NCBI GenBank assembly: GCA_904502005.1
Contig: CAJGDC010000037.1
Location: 1 to 19,993, forward strand
DNA: 19,993 nucleotides
From: an uncultured Alistipes sp.
GTDB taxonomy: Bacteria > Bacteroidota > Bacteroidia > Bacteroidales > Rikenellaceae
Direction of reading: 5' to 3'
In this document: positions 1 through 7,668 of the stretch, piece by piece
How positions within the stretch are numbered: position 1 is the first letter of the stretch
Layout of the letters: each line of letters starts with the position of its first letter
Notes under the pieces: generated by a model
Databases searched by the model: none
Told to the model about the DNA's origin: nothing
The model's input: only the letters and a program-made list of their open reading frames with translations
Made by a program: the position numbers and the translations under genes

Positions 1-515
1 ACACGAACAACAAGGCTCTGTGCGCCCTTCTTATTGAGGGCTGCAGTGATATCTGCTGAGAATGGTGCATAACCGCCAGTGTGGCTGGCTACAAGGGTGC
101 CGTTCACATATACATCAGCACTCCAGTCTACAGCGCCGAAGTTGAGCATAACGCGCTTTGAAGCCCATGAAGTAGGTACGGTAAATGTACGGCTGTACCA
201 GAGGAGATTATCCTTTGTAATGCGCTTTTGCACACCAGAGAGTGCACTCTCCACCGCAAATGGAACGAGAATCTGACCGTCAAAAGTGGTTGGCTGCGCT
301 GCAGTAAGGTCGGTAATAGCGTAGTTCCAAAGGCCATTGAGGTTTACCCACTCACCGCGCTCAAGCTGTGGACGAGGATACTCCGGTAGCACATTCTGTG
401 GGTCAATATTCTCAGCCCACGATGTTCTGATTTTGTCACCTGCAATTTTCCATTCAGCATTTGCTGTTGCTATCATAGCTACAGCCATAAGCAATGTTAA
501 AAGGTTCTTCTTCAT
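1..515 (-). CDS. Secreted glycoside hydrolase family 2 enzyme, N-terminal part (runs off left edge)
   Basis: The 171 N-terminal residues are visible; the rest lies beyond position 1. Residues 1-20 form a lipid-free signal peptide (basic MKKN, hydrophobic core, ANA before E21), so export to the periplasm or surface is likely. The mature part has the GH2 sugar-binding jelly-roll signature: NLNGLWNYAI near 58-67, a WYSRTF strand near 106-111, and DVYVNGTLV with SHTGGYAPF near 134-152. In GH2 enzymes (beta-galactosidase, beta-glucuronidase, beta-mannosidase) this domain precedes an Ig-like domain and a TIM barrel with two catalytic glutamates. Those are outside the window, so substrate cannot be assigned. 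The ATG lies 6 bases after the kdsB stop with no promoter between, so it is probably the third gene of the lon transcript. The family call is solid; the specific activity is open. Confidence 0.85.
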   Translation of the reverse strand, partial: MKKNLLTLLMAVAMIATANAEWKIAGDKIRTSWAENIDPQNVLPEYPRPQLERGEWVNLNGLWNYAITDLTAAQPTTFDGQILVPFAVESALSGVQKRITKDNLLWYSRTFTVPTSWASKRVMLNFGAVDWSADVYVNGTLVASHTGGYAPFSADITAALNKKGAQSLVVR

Positions 516-521
516 AATGTA

Positions 522-1277
522 TTAGTGTTTTAGATTTTTCAAAAATTCCTCTGCGCGAGCAAGGTCCTCGGGTGTGTCAATGCCAATGGTCTCCACATCT
601 GATATGCCGACTCCGATTCTGTACCCATTCTCAAGCCAACGCAACTGCTCTAGCGACTCGGCAATTTCAAGTGATGACTGTGGTAGGGCAGTAACCTCAC
701 CAAGTACCTTTGTGCGGAAACCGTAGATACCGATGTGCTTATAGAATGTATGCTTTGTTAGCCACTGCTCTTTTTCTACGCCGCGCAGATATGGTATAAC
801 TGAACGAGAGAAATAGAGCGCATGCATTGTGCTGTCTACCACTACTTTAGGTGAGTTTGGATTCTCTAAAGCGGCAAAGCCATCCTCTGCAGAGAATGGC
901 TTTACAAGTGTTGCAATATCGGTTGTTGGATTGTCAAAGCACGCCTTAAGAGCAAGGAGTTGTGATGGCTGAATAAAGGGTTCATCGCCCTGAACATTTA
1001 TAACCACATCAGCTTCAACGCCATGCTTCTGGTACGCCTCCCAACAGCGGTCTGTGCCACTACGGTGTGCTGTTGAGGTCATTTCTACCTTACCTCCGAA
1101 TGCCTTAACGGCATTGTATATACGCTCGTCGTCAGTAGCGACAACTGCATCATCAAGCGTGCCGACAACCTGCTCATATACGCGTTCAATAACCAACTTA
1201 CCACCCAGTTTAGCAAGTGGTTTTGCCGGGAAACGTGTACTTGCGTATCGAGCTGGAATAATTGCAATGTATTTCAT
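522..1277 (-). CDS. kdsB: 3-deoxy-manno-octulosonate cytidylyltransferase (CMP-Kdo synthetase)
   Basis: This cytoplasmic enzyme activates Kdo with CTP to give CMP-Kdo and pyrophosphate, supplying the sugar that WaaA/KdtA adds to lipid A. The 251 residues match the usual family length. The N-terminus carries the nucleotide-binding signature IPARYASTRFPAKPL (8-21) with R10 and K19. NVQGDEPFI contains D98, and GIDTPEDL contains D234; these correspond to the two Mg-binding aspartates known in E. coli KdsB (98 and 235). The start is the ATG at 1277, one base after the lon stop, so the gene is almost certainly cotranscribed with lon. The pairing of lon with kdsB has no obvious biochemical logic and may be only positional. 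The domain is complete and nothing looks broken. Confidence 0.97.
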   Translation of the reverse strand: MKYIAIIPARYASTRFPAKPLAKLGGKLVIERVYEQVVGTLDDAVVATDDERIYNAVKAFGGKVEMTSTAHRSGTDRCWEAYQKHGVEADVVINVQGDEPFIQPSQLLALKACFDNPTTDIATLVKPFSAEDGFAALENPNSPKVVVDSTMHALYFSRSVIPYLRGVEKEQWLTKHTFYKHIGIYGFRTKVLGEVTALPQSSLEIAESLEQLRWLENGYRIGVGISDVETIGIDTPEDLARAEEFLKNLKH

Positions 1278-1278
1278 G

Positions 1279-3705
1279 TTATTTCTGTAATGCTAATTCA
1301 AGCACCTGCTCGTTTGTTGTTACATAGTGGAAGGTAATACCCTCTAGGTACTCACTCTTTATCTCCTCAACATCCTTGCGATTCTGCTCAGGAACAAGGA
1401 TTGTGTGTATGCCCGCGCGCTTAGCGGCAAGAACCTTCTCCTTCAGACCACCAATAGCTGTTACACGACCGCGTAGAGTAGTCTCACCCGTCATAGCAAT
1501 GCGCTCACACACCTTGCGACCTGTATATGTAGATACAATAGATGTAATCATCGTAATGCCTGCACTTGGACCATCTTTTGGAGTTGCACCCTCTGGTACA
1601 TGGATGTTAAGGTCATACTTTTCAAACTTCTCGGCGTCAATTCCCAGCTCTGCATGGTGCGCTTTGACCCACTCAAATGCTATAGTTGCAGACTCCTTCA
1701 TCACGTCGCCCAGATTTCCAGTCAGTGAGAGCTTGCCCTTGCCCGGTGTTAGAATTGACTCGATGTATAATATATCTCCACCAACGCTTGTCCATGCAAG
1801 ACCTGTAACTACACCAACCATATCCTTTATCTCGTACTGGTCGTTGATATACTTAGCCTTGCCGAGTATACGTACAACATCCTCAGCAGAGATTTCAGGA
1901 TTATACTCCTCCTCAAAGGCTATATTCTTTGCTCGTAGACGAGCTATCTTAGCCAAACACTTGTCAAGTGAACGTACACCTGACTCACGAGTGTAGTCGG
2001 AGATAATCTGCTGCAGAATTTGGTCGGTTAATGTCATATCTCCCTCTTTGAGACCGTGAGCCTCGCTCTGCTTAGAGATAAGATGTTTCTTGGCAATTTG
2101 AATCTTATCCTCAAGGACATATCCAGAGATATTTATCAGCTCCATACGGTCACGCAGAGCCGGATTGATGGCATTAACATCGTTAGCTGTGGCGATGAAT
2201 AGAACCTTTGACAGGTCATACTCCACATCAAGATAGTTGTCGTGGAAAGTAGTGTTCTGCTCAGGGTCAAGAACCTCAAGTAGTGCAGATGATGGGTCGC
2301 CGTGGTTAGAGACGGTCATCTTATCCACCTCGTCAAGAATAATGACTGGGTTTGATGAGCCACAACGCTTAATGGTCTCAATTACGCGACCAGGCATAGC
2401 TCCAATGTATGTACGGCGGTGTCCACGAATCTCAGACTCGTCGTGCAATCCACCAAGTGCTATTCTGCCAAACTTTCTGCCTAAAGCTGTGGCTACACTC
2501 TTTCCGAGCGATGTCTTACCAACTCCCGGAGGGCCATAGAGGCAGAGAATTGGCGACTTAAGGTCACCCTTGAGTTTGATTACAGCAAGGTGCTCAAGAA
2601 TACGCTCCTTAACCTCCTCAAGGCCAAAATGGTCGGCATCAAGCTGCTCTCGTGCGCAGCTGAGGTCGAGATTATCCTTTGTAACCTCATCCCATGGAAG
2701 ATCAAGCATCAGGTTGAGGTATGTCATTTGGATCGAGTACTCAGCAATAGCAGGATTAAGGCGCTCGAGCTTCGCCAACTCCTTGTTGAAAATCTCGGCA
2801 ATCTCCTTTTTCCAAACCTTCTTCTTAGCTGCCTCGCGCAACTTCTCAACGTCGCCGTTTACATCGTCACCAAGCTCCTCCTGGATTGTGCGCATCTGCT
2901 GCTGGAGGTAGTAGTCACGCTGCTGCTTGTCTATCTCGGTCTTTACCTTCTCTTGAATCTCCTGCTTAAGCTCAAGGAGCTGCTGCTCACGAATCAAAAT
3001 CTCAAGCAACTTACGAGAACGAGCAAGCAAGCCCGGAGCCTCAAGAAGTGCCTGACGGTCATCATCAGAGAACTCAAGGTTAGAACAGATAAAGTTAATA
3101 GTTCCGCGATGGGAGTCTATGTTCTTAATTGCAAAGGTCGCCTCTTTAGGCATTGTTGGCGAAATGCTTATAATGCGTAGCGCAGTGTCACGCACAGCCT
3201 CTACAAGGGCGTTGAACTCCGGATTGTTCTTGTCTGGAGCAGAATCAAGCAGAGGGGTTACTGTCGCCTTGAAGAATGGTTCTGTGGTTATATACTCGCC
3301 AACCTCAATCTTCTCAAGACCAGAGAGAATAACGGTAAGATTGCCATTTGGCATCTCGAGAATCTTAAGAATACGCGCTGCTGTGCCTACACGATACATG
3401 TCATCAGGCGTAGGAGTCTCAATCTCAGGATTGCGCTGAAGTACAGCACCGAGCAGACCATCGCCTGCATTTACGGCACGCACAAGGGTCATACTCTTCT
3501 CTCGGCCTACAGTGATAGGGGTTACAGCACCGGGGAAGAGGACTGAATTGCGCAGTGTGAGAATTGGTAACACATCAGGTAAATTAGTATGCTCTTCCGT
3601 ATCATCATCGCCAGAGATGATAGGTATAGCCTGGATTTTTCTATCGGCAAGTTCCGTAGGAAAACCCTTTTCGTCAAATAAAATATCGAAATCTTCTTTT
3701 TTCAT
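1279..3705 (-). CDS. lon: ATP-dependent Lon protease
   Basis: Lon is a cytoplasmic hexameric AAA+ serine protease that degrades misfolded and selected regulatory proteins. At 808 residues it is slightly longer than E. coli Lon, mainly through an acidic N-terminal extension of about 45 residues before the LON substrate-binding domain (LPILTLRNSVLFPGA, 47-60). A coiled region follows (about 235-315). The AAA+ module has Walker A GPPGVGKT at 391-398, Walker B IILDEVDK at 455-462 and a sensor region near 505-520. The protease domain has DGPSAG with catalytic S714 and GGLKEK with K757; their 43-residue spacing equals that of S679/K722 in E. coli. The ATG at 3705 follows a strong promoter at 3751-3780 and a short leader containing a palindrome. 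It heads the lon-kdsB-GH2 operon. Confidence 0.98.
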   Translation of the reverse strand: MKKEDFDILFDEKGFPTELADRKIQAIPIISGDDDTEEHTNLPDVLPILTLRNSVLFPGAVTPITVGREKSMTLVRAVNAGDGLLGAVLQRNPEIETPTPDDMYRVGTAARILKILEMPNGNLTVILSGLEKIEVGEYITTEPFFKATVTPLLDSAPDKNNPEFNALVEAVRDTALRIISISPTMPKEATFAIKNIDSHRGTINFICSNLEFSDDDRQALLEAPGLLARSRKLLEILIREQQLLELKQEIQEKVKTEIDKQQRDYYLQQQMRTIQEELGDDVNGDVEKLREAAKKKVWKKEIAEIFNKELAKLERLNPAIAEYSIQMTYLNLMLDLPWDEVTKDNLDLSCAREQLDADHFGLEEVKERILEHLAVIKLKGDLKSPILCLYGPPGVGKTSLGKSVATALGRKFGRIALGGLHDESEIRGHRRTYIGAMPGRVIETIKRCGSSNPVIILDEVDKMTVSNHGDPSSALLEVLDPEQNTTFHDNYLDVEYDLSKVLFIATANDVNAINPALRDRMELINISGYVLEDKIQIAKKHLISKQSEAHGLKEGDMTLTDQILQQIISDYTRESGVRSLDKCLAKIARLRAKNIAFEEEYNPEISAEDVVRILGKAKYINDQYEIKDMVGVVTGLAWTSVGGDILYIESILTPGKGKLSLTGNLGDVMKESATIAFEWVKAHHAELGIDAEKFEKYDLNIHVPEGATPKDGPSAGITMITSIVSTYTGRKVCERIAMTGETTLRGRVTAIGGLKEKVLAAKRAGIHTILVPEQNRKDVEEIKSEYLEGITFHYVTTNEQVLELALQK

Positions 3706-3721
3706 ATTCTGTTTAATCTAC

Positions 3722-3736
3722 TACCCAATATGGGTA
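3722..3736. repeat. Perfect 6-bp inverted repeat in the lon leader
   Basis: TACCCA and TGGGTA are separated by ATA. The repeat lies between the predicted lon start site (about 3744) and the lon ATG at 3705. It may be an operator or a weak RNA hairpin; which regulator, if any, binds is unknown. Confidence 0.5.
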
Positions 3737-3750
3737 CAGTTATAATCGTA

Positions 3751-3780
3751 CAAAGATAATACTTTTTATTCTTAGTTCAA
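3751..3780 (-). promoter_or_regulatory. Bacteroidetes-type promoter of lon
   Basis: On the minus strand a TTG (3778-3780) is followed by exactly 19 bases and TATCTTTG (3751-3758), matching the known Bacteroidetes -33/-7 pattern TTG-19-TAnnTTTG. The predicted start is near 3744, leaving a leader of about 38 bases. Confidence 0.8.
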
Positions 3781-3824
3781 TACTTAAACGTTAAAATTTA
3801 CCTTTTCAGTATAAATAATAGTAT

Positions 3825-3838
3825 AAAAAGCGCTTTTT
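3825..3838. repeat. 14-bp perfect palindrome at the valS promoter
   Basis: AAAAAGCGCTTTTT is fully self-complementary and lies 14 bases upstream of the valS -7 box, overlapping where the -33 element should be. The -33 itself is poor, so this could be a protein site that assists or blocks polymerase. It is A/T rich apart from GCGC, so chance is possible. Confidence 0.4.
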
Positions 3839-3852
3839 TACAATAAAGTTAC

Positions 3853-3860
3853 TATCTTTG
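3853..3860 (+). promoter_or_regulatory. Probable -7 box of the valS promoter
   Basis: TATCTTTG matches the Bacteroidetes -7 consensus. No TTG is present 19-20 bases upstream (that spot is GCGC plus a T-run), so only the -7 half is called. The predicted start is near 3867, giving a leader of about 40 bases before the valS ATG. Confidence 0.55.
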
Positions 3861-3905
3861 CAAGTTGAATTGTTGTGTGAAGTAAAATACAAAAACAATA
3901 TAGTT

Positions 3906-6533
3906 ATGCAGATAGCAGATAAGTACACTCCACAGGAGATTGAACAGAAGTGGTACGACTATTGGGTAGACCACAATCTTTTCCATTCAGAGCCAGATGA
4001 GCGTGAGCCTTATACAATCGTTATTCCGCCACCAAATGTGACAGGTATGCTCCATATGGGACATATGCTCAACAACACTCTTCAGGATGTTTTGGTGCGT
4101 CGTGCTCGTATGCTCGGCAAGAATGCTTGTTGGGTGCCAGGTACCGACCACGCAAGTATCGCTACAGAGGCAAAGGTTGTAGCTAAGCTCAAGGCTGAGG
4201 GTATAGATAAGTCGTCACTTACCCGCGAGCAGTTCCTTGCTCATGCTTGGGAGTGGAAGGAGAAGCATGGTGGCATTATCCTAAGTCAGCTCCGCAAGCT
4301 CGGTGCTTCATGCGACTGGGACCGTACCTGCTTTACAATGGATGAGGCTCGCACCGATGGCGTTATCAAGGTATTCTGTGACCTCTACAATAAGGGTAAG
4401 ATTTACCGAGGTGTGCGCATGGTTCACTGGGATCCATCTGCAAAGACGGCTCTTTCTGATGAGGAGGTAATATACAAGGAGTCGCAGGGTAAGCTATACT
4501 ACCTGCGCTACAAGCTTGAGGGTACAGACCGCAATATCATCGTTGCAACAACTCGTCCAGAGACTATTTTGGGTGATAGCGCTGTGTGTCTTAATCCTAA
4601 CGACCCTCGATATGCCGATATTCCGGAGGGTGCACGTGTAATTGTTCCGCTTGTTGGTCGCTCTATTCCAATTATTCGTGACGAGTATGTTGATATTGAG
4701 TTCGGTACCGGTGCTCTGAAGGTAACCCCTGCGCACGATGTGAACGACTATATGCTTGGTGAGAAGTATGCACTTGAGACTATTGACATCTTTAACGATG
4801 ATGGTACAATTAACGACAAGGTGGGTCTTTATGTTGGCATGGATCGCTTTGAGTGTCGCAAGCAGATTGAGAAGGATCTTGAGGCTGCAGGACTTATGGA
4901 GAAGACTGAGGCCTATACAAATAATGTTGGTTATTCTGAGCGTACAGGTGTGGCTATCGAGCCTAAACTCTCTATGCAGTGGTTTATGTCTATGTCGGAG
5001 ATTGCTAAGCCTGCGACAAAGGCTGTGCTTGAGGATGTAATCCGCTTTGTGCCAGAGAAGTATAAGAATACATACCGTCACTGGATGGAGAATATCAAGG
5101 ATTGGTGTATCAGCCGTCAGCTTTGGTGGGGTCAGCGTATTCCTGCATACTACCTTCCTAAGGGTGGTTATGTGGTAGCTGAGACTGCTGAAGAGGCTCT
5201 TGTTCTTGCACAGCAGAAGAGTGGTGATAACTCGCTTACACTAGCAGATCTACGTCAGGATGAGGATGTACTTGATACATGGTTCAGCTCATGGTTGTGG
5301 CCAATTTCAGTCTTTGATGGTATTCGCAATCCTGATAATGAGCAGATTAAGTATTATTATCCTACAAACGACCTCGTTACCGGTCCAGATATTATCTTCT
5401 TCTGGGTGGCTCGTATGATTATGGCGGGCTATGAGTACCGCGGTCAGATGCCATTCCGCAATGTATACTTTACAGGTATCGTTCGCGATAAGATTGGTCG
5501 TAAGATGAGTAAGCAGCTTGGAAACTCACCTGATCCACTTGACCTTATTGCTAAGTATGGTGCTGACGGTGTTCGTGTGGCTATGATGCTCTGCTCAAGT
5601 GCTGGTAATGACCTTATGTTTGATGATACACTCTGTGAGCAGGGTCGTAACTTTGGTAATAAGATTTGGAACGCCTACCGCCTAATTAACGGTTGGAACG
5701 TAGATGAGAATCTTGCCCAGAGTGAGAATAATGCGGCAGGTGTAGCTTGGTTCCGTGCTAAGCTAAATGCTGCTCTTGCAGAGATTGAGGAGAACTTCAA
5801 GAACTATCGTATCTCTGAGGCTCTTATGGTTGCGTACAAGCTCTTCTGGGATGACTTTAGTGGTTGGTATCTTGAGATTGTTAAGCCGGCATACGGCACT
5901 CCAGCTGATAAGCTTACCGTAGAGCAGACAAAGGAGTTCTTTGAGCAGTTGATGCTTGTACTCCATCCATTTATGCCATTTGTTACTGAGGAGATTTGGC
6001 AGGACCTTGCACCTCGTGCTGAGGGTGAGTCTATTATGGTTAGCCCAATGCCAAAGGCCGAGGTTGCAGATGAGACTCTTCTCTCTCGTTTTGCTCTTGT
6101 ACAGGAGGTTGTCTCTAATATCCGTAATATCCGTAAGCAGAAGAACCTTGCACAGAAGGAGGCTCTTGAACTTAAGGTTATCGTGGATGAAAACTATCCT
6201 CGCGAGGCAGAGGCTGTAATTGTTAAGATGGGTAACCTTTCAGCTGTTACAGAGGTTACTGAGAAGAATCCTACCGATGCGGGATTTATTGTTAAGACTA
6301 CACAGTACTTTATCCCTATGGGTGATAATGTAAATGTAGAGGAGGAGATTGCAAAGCTTGAGAAGGACCTTGCTTACTATGAGGGCTTCCTTGCTTCAGT
6401 AATGAAGAAACTCTCTAACGAGCGCTTTGTAAACTCAGCTCCTGCTCAGGTAGTGGCAAATGAGCGTGCTAAGCAGGCAGATGCTGAGGCAAAGATTGCC
6501 GCTATCCGCGAGCAGCTTGCAGCGCTAAAGTAA
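3906..6533 (+). CDS. valS: Valyl-tRNA synthetase
   Basis: This class Ia synthetase charges tRNA-Val and hydrolyses Thr-tRNA-Val in its editing domain. I chose the ATG at 3906 (875 residues). The in-frame TTG at 3858 lies inside the -7 promoter box and would precede the transcript. PPNVTG with HMGH (50-53) is the HIGH motif and GRKMSKQLGN has KMSKQ at 533-537. The CP1 editing domain spans about 190-340 with TTRPET (215-220) and PAHDVND. The anticodon-binding domain follows, and the last 70 or so residues form the charged coiled coil typical of ValRS that contacts the tRNA elbow. Glu and Lys codons are mostly GAG and AAG, which suits a highly expressed gene. It stands alone between its promoter and the terminator at 6549-6585. 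Confidence 0.98.
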   Translation: MQIADKYTPQEIEQKWYDYWVDHNLFHSEPDEREPYTIVIPPPNVTGMLHMGHMLNNTLQDVLVRRARMLGKNACWVPGTDHASIATEAKVVAKLKAEGIDKSSLTREQFLAHAWEWKEKHGGIILSQLRKLGASCDWDRTCFTMDEARTDGVIKVFCDLYNKGKIYRGVRMVHWDPSAKTALSDEEVIYKESQGKLYYLRYKLEGTDRNIIVATTRPETILGDSAVCLNPNDPRYADIPEGARVIVPLVGRSIPIIRDEYVDIEFGTGALKVTPAHDVNDYMLGEKYALETIDIFNDDGTINDKVGLYVGMDRFECRKQIEKDLEAAGLMEKTEAYTNNVGYSERTGVAIEPKLSMQWFMSMSEIAKPATKAVLEDVIRFVPEKYKNTYRHWMENIKDWCISRQLWWGQRIPAYYLPKGGYVVAETAEEALVLAQQKSGDNSLTLADLRQDEDVLDTWFSSWLWPISVFDGIRNPDNEQIKYYYPTNDLVTGPDIIFFWVARMIMAGYEYRGQMPFRNVYFTGIVRDKIGRKMSKQLGNSPDPLDLIAKYGADGVRVAMMLCSSAGNDLMFDDTLCEQGRNFGNKIWNAYRLINGWNVDENLAQSENNAAGVAWFRAKLNAALAEIEENFKNYRISEALMVAYKLFWDDFSGWYLEIVKPAYGTPADKLTVEQTKEFFEQLMLVLHPFMPFVTEEIWQDLAPRAEGESIMVSPMPKAEVADETLLSRFALVQEVVSNIRNIRKQKNLAQKEALELKVIVDENYPREAEAVIVKMGNLSAVTEVTEKNPTDAGFIVKTTQYFIPMGDNVNVEEEIAKLEKDLAYYEGFLASVMKKLSNERFVNSAPAQVVANERAKQADAEAKIAAIREQLAALK

Positions 6534-6548
6534 TTCAATAAGATATGT

Positions 6549-6585
6549 AAAAAGCCTCTCAGTTTGTTCTGAGAGGCTTTTTTTT
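6549..6585. terminator. Hairpin terminator between convergent valS and oxyR
   Basis: A 14-bp perfect stem (6549-6562 with 6569-6582) with GCCTCTCAG at its core and a TTTGTT loop ends in a run of eight T on the plus strand. The matching A-run on the other side makes it usable for oxyR as well, which ends at 6602. Confidence 0.93.
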
Positions 6586-6601
6586 GTGTATATAAAACTT
6601 C

Positions 6602-7492
6602 CTAGTGTTTTACGCAGTCGAGAATGGTCTTTTGTAGAGCGTCGACAATAGAGTGCTTGACATATGTGCGGCGCACGACAAGGGCAATTTTTCGTGAATA
6701 TGCACCCTTGATAAGTGATTTAATTTGACGAGAGTGCTCTTTGCCAATATATTCGATGGCCATCTCAGGGATGATTGTGATGTTGTTTGTGCAATCGACT
6801 ATACGCATAAGTGTGTCAAGCGAACCTGACTCAAAGTAGTAGCGAGATTGTGCACTTTTGTGTGACTGGCATAACTCCAACACTTGGTCGCGCATACAGT
6901 TTCCGGAACTTAGGAGAACAAGCTCTCGCATATCAATGTCAGAGATTAGAATATTACTCTTTTTGTAGAGTGAATTTGTCGGCGACACGTAGGCATAAAA
7001 GCGGTCGTCAAAGAGTTCGTATTCTGTAAACTCGTCGCCACAAGTACCACCCGCAACTAGTGCTACATCTATACGGTCACGATTCATCTGCTCTACCAAA
7101 TCCTCAGTGTGCATCTCACGAACCTCTAGCTCTACCTTGGGGTAGCGCGATAGAAATTCTGGGATAAACTTGTGTAACATATATGGAGCGATAGTCGGAA
7201 TAACACCTAAGCGAATCCTACCTGCTATCTCGCCTTTGAATTGTAAAACCACCTCCTTGATAGAGTTATACTCCCTTAAAGCCTCGCGTGCCTGTTGTAG
7301 CACAACCTCACCAGCCTCTGTTGGAACAACGGGTTTCTTGGTTCGGTCAAGGAGCATCACACCAAGCTCGCTCTCCAGAGACTTAATCTGCATACTCAGA
7401 GATGGTTGGGTGACAAAACAGTGGTCGGCAGCGATAGAAAAACTGCCGAAGTTTGCTACTGCAAGAAGATACTCAAGTTGGATGATAGTCAT
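6602..7492 (-). CDS. oxyR: OxyR, hydrogen-peroxide-sensing LysR-type regulator
   Basis: From the ATG at 7492 this is 296 residues. An upstream in-frame ATG at 7567 is rejected because the promoter lies between them and a normal LysR N-terminus begins at MTIIQLEYLL. Residues 1-60 form the winged helix-turn-helix (FSIAADHCFVTQPSLSMQI is the recognition region). The effector domain contains GNCMRDQVLELC: C199 and C208, the same numbers and spacing as the peroxidatic and resolving cysteines of E. coli OxyR, with D202 inside the loop and T100 in IPT as in the E. coli peroxide pocket. The residue before C199 is Asn instead of the E. coli His. It probably activates catalase, AhpC and Dps genes elsewhere and may control itself or the divergent phosphatase. 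Confidence 0.95.
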   Translation of the reverse strand: MTIIQLEYLLAVANFGSFSIAADHCFVTQPSLSMQIKSLESELGVMLLDRTKKPVVPTEAGEVVLQQAREALREYNSIKEVVLQFKGEIAGRIRLGVIPTIAPYMLHKFIPEFLSRYPKVELEVREMHTEDLVEQMNRDRIDVALVAGGTCGDEFTEYELFDDRFYAYVSPTNSLYKKSNILISDIDMRELVLLSSGNCMRDQVLELCQSHKSAQSRYYFESGSLDTLMRIVDCTNNITIIPEMAIEYIGKEHSRQIKSLIKGAYSRKIALVVRRTYVKHSIVDALQKTILDCVKH

Positions 7493-7515
7493 AAATTTAT
7501 GCTTATTACTCAGAG

Positions 7516-7547
7516 CAAAGGTATAAAAAAAAATGATATTGCGCAAA
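7516..7547 (-). promoter_or_regulatory. Promoter of oxyR
   Basis: On the minus strand TTTG (7544-7547) is followed by 20 bases and TACCTTTG (7516-7523), a good Bacteroidetes match. The start would fall near 7509, so the leader is only about 17 bases. This location fixes the ATG at 7492 as the real oxyR start. Confidence 0.72.
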
Positions 7548-7574
7548 TCTTTACGCCATTTTGCCAATTAATCT

Positions 7575-7596
7575 AAACATTAACCATTAAATGTTT
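7575..7596. repeat. Inverted repeat between oxyR and the phosphatase gene
   Basis: AAACATT (7575-7581) and AATGTTT (7590-7596) flank 8 bases. The right arm overlaps the -33 box of the phosphatase promoter, and the repeat lies upstream of the oxyR promoter. LysR-type regulators often bind such sites beside their own genes, but the arms are A/T rich. Confidence 0.4.
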
Positions 7597-7624
7597 GAAA
7601 AACCGAAATTAGTTCATAAATTTG
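7594..7624 (+). promoter_or_regulatory. Promoter of the histidine acid phosphatase gene
   Basis: TTTG (7594-7597), exactly 19 bases, then TAAATTTG (7617-7624) is a near-ideal Bacteroidetes promoter. The leader to the ATG at 7669 is about 38 bases. Confidence 0.78.
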
Positions 7625-7668
7625 CAAGGTTTATAGAGCGTATTAAATAACCTAACTAAAATATAATT

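Noticed and set aside
1376..1996. 206-codon open frame antisense to lon
   Set aside because: Composition is that of a shadow of lon (Ser, Arg, Pro rich) and it shows no domain, promoter or conserved start.
3858..3905. Upstream TTG start for valS adding 16 residues
   Set aside because: The TTG is part of the -7 promoter box and the extra residues do not resemble a ValRS N-terminus.
3706..3905. Possible small RNA or riboswitch in the longest intergenic gap
   Set aside because: The 200 bases are explained by two divergent promoters and short leaders; no structured RNA beyond the short palindromes is visible.
4494..5081. 195-codon open frame antisense to valS
   Set aside because: Low-complexity Leu/Ile/Asn/His composition typical of an antisense shadow; valS is unambiguous.
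7493..7567. 25-residue N-terminal extension of OxyR
   Set aside because: It would read through the predicted promoter and start site; LysR proteins begin at the MTIIQLEYLL segment.
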